From: Streptomyces violaceusniger
GTDB taxonomy: Bacteria; Actinomycetota; Actinomycetes; Streptomycetales; Streptomycetaceae
NCBI GenBank assembly: GCA_005405945.1
Contig: BJHW01000002.1
Span: forward strand, 434,001-498,000
DNA: 64,000 nucleotides
Reading direction: 5' to 3'
Shown: positions 9,272 through 16,834 of the stretch, one piece after another
Layout of the letters: the number at the start of each line of letters is the position of its first letter
Position numbering within the stretch: position 1 is the first letter of the stretch
The notes under the pieces: model-generated
What the model saw: only the letters and a program-made list of their open reading frames with translations
The model's database searches: none
Told to the model about the DNA's origin: nothing
Program-made: the position numbers and the translations under genes

Positions 9272-10577
9272 ATGGGGGAATCGCTGAGCGCGGCTCCGCT
9301 CGACGACGCCGAGCGGATGAGCCCCGAGGAGCTGAGGGCGCTTCAACTCACCCGGCTGCGCGCCACCTTGCGCCATGCGTACGACCACGTCGAGCTGTAC
9401 CGCAAGAAGTTCCGCGAGGCCGGGGTCGGCCCCGAGGACTGCCGCACCCTGGAGGACCTGGCCCGGTTCCCCTTCACCACCAAGGCCGATCTGCGCGACA
9501 GCTACCCCTTCGGGATGTTCGCCGTCGAGCAGAGCGAGGTGCGGCGGCTCCACGCCTCCAGCGGCACCACCGGCCGCCCCACCCTCGTCGGCTACACCGA
9601 GCACGACCTGTCGGTCTGGGCGGAGGTGATCGCCCGTTCGATCCGCGCGGCCGGCGGCCGCCCCGGCCACAAGGTGCACATCTCCTACGGCTACGGCCTG
9701 TTCACCGGCGGCCTCGGCGCCCACTACGGCGCCGAGCGGCTCGGCTGCACCGTCATCCCCGCCTCCGGGGGATGACCGCCCGGCAGGTGCGGCTCATCCA
9801 GGACCTCAGGCCCGAGATCATCATGATCACGCCCTCCTATCTGCTGACGCTCCTGGACGAGTTCGAGCGGCAGGGCGTCGATCCCCGCTCCACCTCCCTC
9901 CAGGTCGGCATCTTCGGCGCCGAGCCCTGGACGGAGGAGATGCGCCGCGAGATAGAGGAGCGCATGGACATCCACGCGGTGGACATCTACGGGCTCTCGG
10001 AGGTGGTGGGCCCGGGGTGGCCCAGGAGTGCGTGGAGACCAAGGACGGGCTGCACGTCTGGGAGGACCACTTCTACCCCGAGATCGTGGACCCGCTCACC
10101 GATGAGGTGCTGCCCGGCGGCGAGGAGGGGGAGCTGACCTTCACCACCCTCACCAAGGAGGCGCTTCCCGTCATCCGCTACCGCACCCGCGATCTCACCC
10201 GGCTGCTGCCCGGCACCGCCCGCCCCGCCTTCCGGCGCATCCAGAAGATCACCGGCCGCTGCGACGACATGCTCATCGTGCGCGGGGTCAATGTCTTCCC
10301 CAGCCAGATCGAGGAGATCGTGCTGCGGGTCCCGTCGGTGGCCCCGCACTTCCAGCTCGAGCTGACCCGGCGCGGCCGGATGGACCATATGGCGGTGCGG
10401 ATCGAGGCGCGCCCCGGGGTCGGCCCCGAGCGGCGCGCGGACGCCGCCACGGCGATCGCGCGGGGAGTCAAGGACGGGGTGGGGCTCACCGTCGAGGTGG
10501 AGGTCGTGGACCCGGAGACGCTGGAGCGCTCCGTGGGCAAGATCCGCCGGGTCAAGGACCTGCGGAGGGAGGGCTGA
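9272..10577 (+). CDS. paaK: Phenylacetate-CoA ligase family protein (two frameshifts as sequenced)
   Basis: An adenylate-forming CoA ligase that would activate phenylacetate or a similar aryl acid. The N-terminal piece (9272-9775) shows RATLRHAYDHVELYRKKF, the phosphate loop RRLHASSGTTGRPTLVGYT, and ISYGYGLFTGGLG. The middle piece continues in another frame with MTARQVRLIQDL and DIYGLSEVVGPG; the last piece (to 10577) has EGELTFTTLTKEALPVIRYR and the hinge/C-terminal KITGRCDDMLIVRGVNVFPS. Frame changes fall at G-runs 9767-9771 and 10014-10017; one G added at each restores a ~434-residue protein, the usual PaaK length. No other paa genes are adjacent, so the substrate is open. Confidence 0.85.
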
Positions 10578-10655
10578 GCGACACGGGGCTGGCTGAGTGG
10601 ACGCGGGGCTGAGTGGACGCGGGGCTGAGTGGATACGGGGGTGAGCGGTCACAGG
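10574..10655. repeat. 16-bp tandem repeat
   Basis: Four to five degenerate copies of CTGAGTGGACGCGGGG start in the stop codon region of the ligase gene and run into the intergenic space. The remaining bases to 10761 are GC-rich and show no gene. Confidence 0.7.
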
Positions 10656-10761
10656 GCCGAGTCGCCCCGGGCGCCGTCCCCGCACAGGACGGACCCGGGC
10701 GGTGGGCTCGGCGGGCCGGCCCGGGCCCGAGGGCTACTCGGCGGGCCGGCCCGAGGGCCTC

Positions 10762-11619
10762 TCAGCGTGCCAGCCCGAGGGCGGCGACCTCGTGGTGGAG
10801 GGGCAGCCGCGCCCCGCAGACGGTCGCCTGGGCCTGCGCCGCGACCCGGCGCCGGTCGTCGACGTCCCGCATCGGCCGCAGCGGCTGGTGCACCTTCACC
10901 CGCACCGTGAGCCCGTCGGCGCGGATCACCCGGCGCAGCGAGTGGCCGAAGTCGTCCTCGCCGACGAAGGCGGCCACCGTGGTCGGGGCGCCGTGCTGGA
11001 CGTAGTCCAGGGTCACCGGGCGCACCGGCGCGCCCGCGTCCAGCGCGGCCTGGAAGGTGGCCCGGCGGAAGCTGCCGCCGGTGCCGGCGCACCAGGTGAT
11101 GCCCTGCGGGAAGGCCATCACCGACTGGCCGTCGCGCAGCCGGGCCGCCATCTCCGCTACGGTCGCGGGGAGTTCGCGCAGCGAGTCGCGGTCGATGTAC
11201 AGCGTCCCCGCGCGGGTGACCATCGGGCCGATCAGCGGCCAGCCCGCGATCTCCCGCTTGGCCAGCATGACCACGGGCTCCATCGACAGCAGCGCGATGA
11301 TGTCCAGCCAGGAGATGTGGTTCGCCACGATCAGCGTGCCGGTGGTCCCCGGGGCGCTGAGCGTGCTGTCGCCCGTCACCTCCAGCCGGATGCCCAGGGA
11401 GTCCAGCAGCGTCGCCGCACGCGCCCGCAGCGTCTCAGGCTCGGCGATCCGGCGGCCGGACACCAGCGCGCCCAGCACCGCCCGGCCGAAGACCGCGGCC
11501 CGCCGGGCGACCCGGGTGGCCGGGACGCGGTCGGCGGCGTGGGCGACACAGCCGGTGGTGCACGGCGACCAGGCCGCCCAGGCGTGTGCGGGCAGACTCA
11601 TCGCGGGCGGGACGGTCAC
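10762..11619 (-). CDS. 1-acyl-sn-glycerol-3-phosphate acyltransferase (PlsC/OlsA family)
   Basis: A 285-residue membrane-associated acyltransferase. The catalytic NHxxxxD motif is present as NHISWLD near residue 100, and the glycerol-phosphate/substrate motif appears as FPQG, a variant of the EGT box. GTG start at 11619 overlaps the stop of the upstream GNAT gene (GTGA), so they are translationally coupled. Coupling of this family to an OlsB-like N-acyltransferase suggests the second step of ornithine lipid synthesis (lyso-ornithine lipid to ornithine lipid), but classic phosphatidate synthesis cannot be excluded. Confidence 0.82.
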   Translation of the reverse strand: MTVPPAMSLPAHAWAAWSPCTTGCVAHAADRVPATRVARRAAVFGRAVLGALVSGRRIAEPETLRARAATLLDSLGIRLEVTGDSTLSAPGTTGTLIVANHISWLDIIALLSMEPVVMLAKREIAGWPLIGPMVTRAGTLYIDRDSLRELPATVAEMAARLRDGQSVMAFPQGITWCAGTGGSFRRATFQAALDAGAPVRPVTLDYVQHGAPTTVAAFVGEDDFGHSLRRVIRADGLTVRVKVHQPLRPMRDVDDRRRVAAQAQATVCGARLPLHHEVAALGLAR

Positions 11620-12370
11620 TGGGATTCACCCAGGAAGTAGCGGCGGTAGCGGTCGTTCATCCGCTCGGTGTCCAGCAGCACGAAGAAGTCGGCGTCGTTG
11701 AAGGCCCGGTCGTGCTGCGGGGATCCGCACATCCAGGCGCCGACCCGCAGATATCCGCGCAGCAGCGGCGGCAGATCGGCGTAAGCGGGCTCGCCGTCCA
11801 GCGGCCGCGAGGGTATCCACGGGTCGAGCGGGTGGACCCGCAGCTCCGGCGGGGCGGCGTGCTTGGAGGTGCCGAGCAGCCAGGCGTTGGCGGCGGCCTG
11901 CTCGCCCTCGGCCAGCGGCACCGAGGCGCAGCCCGCGAGATAGCGGTGACCGGACAGCAGTACATAGCGGGCCAGACCGGCCCACATCAGGTTGATGACG
12001 GCGCCCGAGCGGTGGTCGGCGTGCACACAGGCGCGGCCGGCCTCGACCATGGACGAGCGGACCTCGGCCGGAAGCCCGTGCAGATTGAACTCGGTGTCCG
12101 AGTAGAGCCGCTCACTGCGCCCGGGGGAAGCAGCCGGTAGGTGCCGACCACGGTGTCCGTCGCCGTGTCCGTGACGATCAGGTGGTCCATGACCTCGTCG
12201 AACTCGTCCACGTCGCGGCCGTCGACCGCCGCGTCCAGCCGGCCGCCCCTCTCCTCGCCGAACACCTGGTAACGCAGCCGCTGCGCGGCGTGGATCTGCT
12301 CCTGGGTATGGGCGATCGAGGTGACGTACGAGCTGGTGGGCGCCGTCGTGGACGTCGTGAGCACGGGCAT
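11616..12370 (-). CDS. olsB: OlsB-like GNAT N-acyltransferase (one frameshift as sequenced)
   Basis: The N-terminal ~83 codons (IHAAQRLRYQVFGEE, VMDHLIVTD, VVGTYRLLPP) belong to the hemolysin-like/OlsB acyltransferase family; the rest continues in another frame as RLYSDTEFNLHGL, EAGRACVHADHRSGAVINLMW and YLRVGAWMCGSPQHD. The break is at the C-run 12120-12122; one base restores about 251 residues. OlsB enzymes transfer a 3-hydroxyacyl chain from ACP to ornithine. The neighbouring PlsC-like gene overlaps it, which fits an OlsB-OlsA pair. Function by family and context; not proven. Confidence 0.75.
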
Positions 12371-12572
12371 TCCTGTTCTCCGTTCGAGGGAAGTCAGGAG
12401 CGGTGGGGACTGGGGAAGAGCGGAAGAAGCGCCTCACTCGCCGTGCGGTACGCGGAGGCGGCGCGTACCGGGGCGTCCACCAGTCTTGCCGTGGCGACGT
12501 ACGTCACAGTGTCCGTGCGGTGATTCGGCGACTGCCAGTCGATGACGAGAACATGCCGCCGGTCGGCCCTGG

Positions 12573-13256
12573 TTACGGAGCGGTAGCGCCGGTGCCGCCG
12601 CTGTCATCGGCGGCGCCGGTGGCGCTTGGGAGCGGGAAGCCCAGCGCATGGGCCGCGGTGGCGGGGGTGGGCTGGGACCAGTAGTCACTTACCGCCTCGG
12701 CCGAGGACAGGGAGCGGGTTTCGGCCAGATCCAGATAGAGGACGCCGTCGAGGTGGTCGGTCTCGTGCTGGACGATCCGCGCGGGCCAGCCGGAGATCTC
12801 CTCGTCCAGCTCCCGCCCCGTCTCGTCCTGTCCGCGCAGCCGGATCCGGTCCGGGCGGCCGACCACGGCCTGCCAGCCGGGGATGCTCAGACACCCCTCG
12901 AAGAACGCCGCCCGGCCGTCGCCGACCGGTTCGTAGCGGGGATTGACCAGCACCCGGTACGGCTGCGGCACCCGGCCGCGCGCCTCGCGCACCTCGGCCG
13001 TCACCTCCGCCGGGTCCTCGATCACCGCGATCCGCAGCGGCACACCGATCTGCGGGGCCGCGAGCCCCACTCCGGGTGCGGAGTGCATGGCCTCCCGCAT
13101 CGCCATCAGCAGCCGGGCCAGCTGGTCCGCGGCCAGCTGGCCCTCGTACGGCAGGGTCGGCCGCCGGAGCACGGGGACGCCCGCGGAGAGGATCGGCAGC
13201 GGGCGGGTTCCGGAGAGCAGTTCGTCGACGAGCTCGGACAGGGGGGTGGTCGGCAT
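12573..13256 (-). CDS. def: Peptide deformylase
   Basis: A 227-residue metalloenzyme that removes the formyl group from nascent proteins. All three motifs are intact: GVGLAAPQIG (residues 62-71), EGCLS with metal ligand Cys122, and QHETDHLDG with metal ligands His164 and His168 and catalytic Glu165. The ~30-residue N-terminal extension and low-complexity Gly/Ala C-terminal tail are common in Streptomyces paralogues. It stands alone, without fmt next to it, so it is probably one of several deformylases in the genome. Confidence 0.95.
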   Translation of the reverse strand: MPTTPLSELVDELLSGTRPLPILSAGVPVLRRPTLPYEGQLAADQLARLLMAMREAMHSAPGVGLAAPQIGVPLRIAVIEDPAEVTAEVREARGRVPQPYRVLVNPRYEPVGDGRAAFFEGCLSIPGWQAVVGRPDRIRLRGQDETGRELDEEISGWPARIVQHETDHLDGVLYLDLAETRSLSSAEAVSDYWSQPTPATAAHALGFPLPSATGAADDSGGTGATAP

Positions 13257-13523
13257 GGGGACAGCCTGGCAAGGCGATCACGCCACGGCAATTCGGGGGC
13301 GGGGGCGGGGCTCGGCGGGCGCTCTCGGGTGTGGGTGCTCACCATCGGACAAAAGGTGAACGGGGCACCGATGGGGTCCGTAGACGCCGATGAGCCGCCG
13401 GGGAACATTCCCACGCCCCCGCGGCTCGGCCGAGTCTCCCGGCTCGGCCGCTGCCGCTCCGCGGTGCTCTCCCCGTTGTGCACGCGGGGCGGCAGCCCTC
13501 CCGGCCATGGGCTTGGCGCCTGC

Positions 13524-14158
13524 GGCGGGCTGCTCCCCTCCCCGCCCCTTCCCAAAACCGGGGCTCCGCCCCAGCCCCCGTCCGGGGCTCCGCCCCAGCC
13601 CCCGTCCGGGGTTCTGCTCCAGCCTCTGTCCGGGGCTCTGCCTCAGGCCCCTGTCCGGGGTTCTGCTCCAGCCTCTGTCCGGGGCTCTGCCTCAGGCCCC
13701 GGGTCGGGGCTCCGCCCCAGCCTCGGGTCGGGGTTCTGCTCCAGCCTCTGTCCGGGGTTCTGCTCCAGGCCTTGGGTCGGGGTTCTGCTCCGGGCCCCGG
13801 GTCGGGGTTCTGCTCCAGCCTCTGTCCGGGGTTCCGCTCCAGGCCTTGGGTCGGGGTTCTGCTCCAGCCTCTGTCCGGGGTTCTGCTCCAGGCCTTGGGT
13901 CGGGGTTCTGCTCCGGGCCCCGGGTCGGGGTTCTGCTCCAGCCTCTGTCCGGGGTTCCGCTCCAGGCCTTGGGTCGGGGTTCCGCTCCAGGCCCCGGGCC
14001 GGGGTTCCGCTCCGGGCCCCTGTCCGGGGGCTCTGCCCCAGGCCCCGGCCGGGGCTCCGCCCCTTCCCGTGGCGTCGGTATGGGGCTCCGCCCCGGATCT
14101 TGGGGTCCAGGGGCGGAGCCCCTGGTAGCGGGAAGGGGCGGGGAGGGGAGCAGCCGCC
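13524..14158. repeat. GC-rich degenerate tandem repeat array 2 with inverted flanking arms
   Basis: A second array built of 24-25 bp half-units such as GGGGTTCTGCTCCAGCC + TCTGTCC and GGGGTTCCGCTCCAGG + CCTTGGGTC, repeated about twenty-five times with a higher-order period near 122 bp. The left arm (13524-13575) is mirrored by the right arm (14107-14158): GCTGCTCCCCTCCCCGCCCC against its complement. It is of the same family as array 1 but with a different inner unit. No gene is credible here; the 13257-13523 stretch before it also shows none. Confidence 0.8.
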
Positions 14159-14165
14159 GTAGGCG

Positions 14166-14639
14166 TCAAGATCCGCCGGACTCCCCCTGGCCCCGCCCGG
14201 CCCGCGCGTTCTGCTCGGCCCGTGATTCCGGCAGCAGCTCCCGGATGTCGTTCGGCAGTACGCCGTACAGCTTCTCCATCAGCTCCGGGTCCACGGCCGA
14301 GTCCAGCACCTCGAAGAAGGCGGCCGCCTCGCGCAGTGCCTCCTCCTCCGTGTGCTCGGTGCGCCAGGCGATCCGGCCCGCGAAACCGGTGAGGTCGAAC
14401 CGTTCGCCGTGGTCCCGCCGGTACGCCCGTTCCTCGGGCGAGCCCTCATGGGAGGCGGCGACGCGCCGCAGCGGCTCCGCCGCCTCCTGCGGCAGCTGGG
14501 CCGCCATATGGTCCGCCAGTCCGTCCGGGATGCGCTCGGCGAGCGTTTCGAGCGTCGCCCGTACCGCCCGCTCGGCGGCCTGCCGGTCGGGGAGCTGGGC
14601 CCGGGCCTGGACCAGGCCCGTCATTTCTTCGTAGCGCAT
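14166..14639 (-). CDS. DUF2267 domain protein
   Basis: A 157-residue soluble protein with the DUF2267 pattern: a first helix pair (RQAAERAVRATLETLAERIP, DGLADHMAAQLPQEAAEPL) and a second one (FAGRIAWRTEHTEEEALREA, DPELMEKLYGVLPNDIRELL). DUF2267 proteins form helical bundles and often neighbour stress or membrane proteins; their role is unknown. Start ATG at 14639. It ends only a few bases from the right arm of repeat array 2. Confidence 0.85.
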   Translation of the reverse strand: MRYEEMTGLVQARAQLPDRQAAERAVRATLETLAERIPDGLADHMAAQLPQEAAEPLRRVAASHEGSPEERAYRRDHGERFDLTGFAGRIAWRTEHTEEEALREAAAFFEVLDSAVDPELMEKLYGVLPNDIRELLPESRAEQNARAGRGQGESGGS

Positions 14640-14713
14640 GGTCGGCGCTCCTCGTGGTCGGGTGCCCGGCTGCTGTGCCGAGTGCCCCGTGCCGTTCGCT
14701 CAAACCCGTTCGC

Positions 14714-15271
14714 TCAAACCGCCGCCGGGCGCCCGGCCTCCGGGGTGTCCTCCCGCGTGTCCTCCCGCCTGTCCTCCCGCGCGGCGAGCAGCGGGCCCAG
14801 CACCCGGGTGCCGGGGCCGGTGTGCCCGCCGGGGCCCGGGAGCTGGGTGGTGTTGCCGACCGTCAGGGGCTCCCCGCAGTGGGCGCACGCGGACACCGGC
14901 GTGGTGTCCCGGCCGCAGCCGAGATGGCGGATCCGGGCCGGGGGCCCGGCGGGGCCCGCGTACCAGCGGTCGCCCCACTCCATCAGCGCCAGCAGCACCG
15001 GGTAGAGCTCCTCGCCCTTGGGAGTGGCGCGATAGTGCTCACGCGGCGGCCGCTCCTGGTAGCGCTCCCGGATCAGCACCCCCTCCTCGACCAGCCGGGA
15101 CAGCCGGGCGGCCAGGACCTTACGCGATATGCCCAGGTCATGGGCGAGATCGTCGAAGCGGGTGACGCCGGTGAGCACATCTCGCATGATCAGCGCCGTC
15201 CAGGCGTCGCCGAACAGATCGGTGGCGCGGGCGATCGAACAGGCCACATCGGCGAGCGGAGTGCGGGTCAT
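14714..15271 (-). CDS. HxlR-family winged-helix transcriptional regulator
   Basis: A 185-residue regulator with the HxlR fold in residues ~10-105 (CSIARATDLFGDAWTALIMRD, then DLAHDLGISRKVLAARLSRL as recognition helix). The C-terminal part has two Cys near residues 119 and 128-131 (GCGRD and CAHCG), which could bind a metal or sense thiol state; many HxlR proteins are redox or aldehyde sensors. It is divergent from a methyltransferase gene, with twin palindromes between them, so it probably controls both. Confidence 0.88.
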   Translation of the reverse strand: MTRTPLADVACSIARATDLFGDAWTALIMRDVLTGVTRFDDLAHDLGISRKVLAARLSRLVEEGVLIRERYQERPPREHYRATPKGEELYPVLLALMEWGDRWYAGPAGPPARIRHLGCGRDTTPVSACAHCGEPLTVGNTTQLPGPGGHTGPGTRVLGPLLAAREDRREDTREDTPEAGRPAAV

Positions 15272-15288
15272 GACACGACCCTATCCGA

Positions 15289-15331
15289 GTTCCCCGAGGG
15301 AACTTGAGGATGTTAGGTTTCCTCAGGGAAC
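15289..15331. promoter_or_regulatory. Twin palindromic operators between HxlR regulator and methyltransferase
   Basis: Two near-identical 15-bp palindromes, GTTCCCCGAGGGAAC (15289-15303) and GTTTCCTCAGGGAAC (15317-15331), lie 28 bp apart centre to centre in the divergent intergenic region. The spacing and symmetry fit cooperative binding of a dimeric winged-helix regulator; the adjacent HxlR gene product is the obvious candidate. Confidence 0.65.
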
Positions 15332-15404
15332 CCGGCGAGCCCGCCCGGGTTGCCCGGGCCGCCCCAGGTCCTGGTGAATCCGCGCACCCGTGAGGGAGAA
15401 GACG

Positions 15405-16175
15405 ATGGCCGCCGCCCCGCACATCGAACTGGACTCACGGTCGCCCGAGGCCGTCGACGGCCGTCAGATCAGGGCCGTCACCTTCCAGGACAGCCGTCTG
15501 GAGTACGTCCGCACCACGCTCAAGAGCGTGGACCTCTCCGCGTCCGGAAGCCGCGCCGTGGTCGTGGGCAGCGGCCGCGGGCTGCTGGCCCGCGGGCTGG
15601 CCGGTCTCGGCTTCGACGTCGTCGCCGTCGACCCCTCCGCGACCGCGACCGAGATGGCGCGCGAGGCGGGCGAGCGCGAGCACCCCGGGATCGACTACCG
15701 CACCGCGCCCGCCGAGCGGCTCGGCCTGGCCGACGGCGCGTTCGACCTCGCCTACTACGCGGACACCTTCGAGATCACCCCGGATCTCGACCGGGTGCTG
15801 GCGGAGGCCGCCCGGGTGCTGCGCCCCGGCGGGGTGCTGATCTACGACACCGTCAACCGCACCCTGCTCTCCCGGCTGATCTACCTCGGCGCCTTCCAGC
15901 GCGTCCCGATGACCCGGATCATGCCGGCCGGCCGCTATACGGCGGCCCGGCTGCGCACTCCCGCCGAGCTGACCGCCGCCCTGGAGCGGCAGGGGCTGCG
16001 CAACGAGGACATCTGCGACTTCAAGCCCAAGGATCCGCGCAGCCTGGTCAAGGCCACCATGGCGCGCCGCCGGGGGCGGATCACCGATGAGCAGATCCCG
16101 CCGATCGTCGACTTCGTCCTCGCCCCGGACGCCCGTCCGCTGGTCACCTACCTCGGTTACGCCCGTAAGGGCTGA
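15405..16175 (+). CDS. Class I SAM-dependent methyltransferase (UbiG-like)
   Basis: A 256-residue methyltransferase. The SAM-binding motif is VVVGSGRGLLARGLAGLG, the acidic residue after strand 2 is in VVAVDPSA, and the later motifs are AFDLAYYADTFE and VLRPGGVLIYDTVN, followed by a C-terminal half resembling UbiG-type O-methyltransferases (RVPMTRIMPAGRYTAA, ICDFKPKDP). ATG at 15405 follows GAGGGAGA. It is likely controlled by the divergent HxlR protein. Substrate not known. Confidence 0.87.
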   Translation: MAAAPHIELDSRSPEAVDGRQIRAVTFQDSRLEYVRTTLKSVDLSASGSRAVVVGSGRGLLARGLAGLGFDVVAVDPSATATEMAREAGEREHPGIDYRTAPAERLGLADGAFDLAYYADTFEITPDLDRVLAEAARVLRPGGVLIYDTVNRTLLSRLIYLGAFQRVPMTRIMPAGRYTAARLRTPAELTAALERQGLRNEDICDFKPKDPRSLVKATMARRRGRITDEQIPPIVDFVLAPDARPLVTYLGYARKG

Positions 16176-16253
16176 TAACTCGGCCACGCCCTTAAGAGCT
16201 CCCCGGCCACGCCCGTAAGAGCTGAAACCTCAATCACGCCCGTAAGGGCTGAG
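16157..16253. repeat. Tandem duplication of the methyltransferase gene end
   Basis: Four copies of ACGCCCGTAAGGGCTG with 22-30 bp spacing. The first copy encodes the last residues and stop of the methyltransferase; the other three follow it in the intergenic space. Each copy also contains a short inverted repeat (GCCC...GGGC). Confidence 0.75.
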
Positions 16254-16302
16254 CGGCGAGCCCGGTGCCCCGCCGCGGCCGCGTGGGCGCACACTGGGCA
16301 CC

Positions 16303-16806
16303 GTGACGCTTAAGCGCAGCGCCGGACTGCTGCTGTACCGGGGCGCGGGCCCGGCCGTCGAGGTTCTGCTCGCCCATATGGGAGGCCCGTTCTGGGCCAC
16401 CAAGGACGCGGGCGCCTGGACGGTGCCCAAGGGGGAGTACGACGAGGACGAGACCCCGGAGGCCGCCGCGCGCCGGGAGTTCCAGGAGGAGCTCGGCGTG
16501 CCCCCGCCCGGCGGCGAGCCGGTTCCGCTCGGCTCCGTGACCCAGACCGGGGGCAAGCTGGTCGTCGTCTGGGCGCTGGAGGGCGACCTGGACCCGGCGG
16601 GGATCACCCCCGGCACCTTCGCCATGGAGTGGCCGAAGGGCTCCGGCCGGATGCGGGAGTTCCCCGAGATCGACCGGGTCGCCTGGTTCGGCCTGGACGA
16701 GGGCCGCCGGAAGATGGTGGCGAAGCAGCGGGTTTTCCTGGACCGGCTGGAGGAACTGTTCGAGGGCGGGGAGGGCGGGGAGGGCGCGGGCACCGGCGGC
16801 GCATGA
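16303..16806 (+). CDS. Nudix hydrolase
   Basis: A 167-residue hydrolase of nucleoside-diphosphate-linked substrates. The Nudix box is complete (G-x5-E-x7-REFQEELGV, about residues 47-69), with WTVPKGEYDEDETP at its start. The rest of the fold (SAGLLLYR, VVVWALEGDLDP, RVAWFGLDEGRRKM) matches small single-domain Nudix proteins of Streptomyces. The Gly/Glu-rich C-terminal tail is low complexity. Likely monocistronic; substrate unknown. Confidence 0.93.
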   Translation: MTLKRSAGLLLYRGAGPAVEVLLAHMGGPFWATKDAGAWTVPKGEYDEDETPEAAARREFQEELGVPPPGGEPVPLGSVTQTGGKLVVVWALEGDLDPAGITPGTFAMEWPKGSGRMREFPEIDRVAWFGLDEGRRKMVAKQRVFLDRLEELFEGGEGGEGAGTGGA

Positions 16807-16834
16807 CCGGGCCCGCGCCCTCCCCGCCGTCATC

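Noticed and set aside
7447..14158. CRISPR array
   Set aside because: The repeats are contiguous and degenerate, have no unique spacers of constant size, and no cas genes are present.
12648..14634. Open frames of 400-500 residues across repeat array 2
   Set aside because: Same reason; they cross the deformylase gene antisense and the 24-25 bp repeats.
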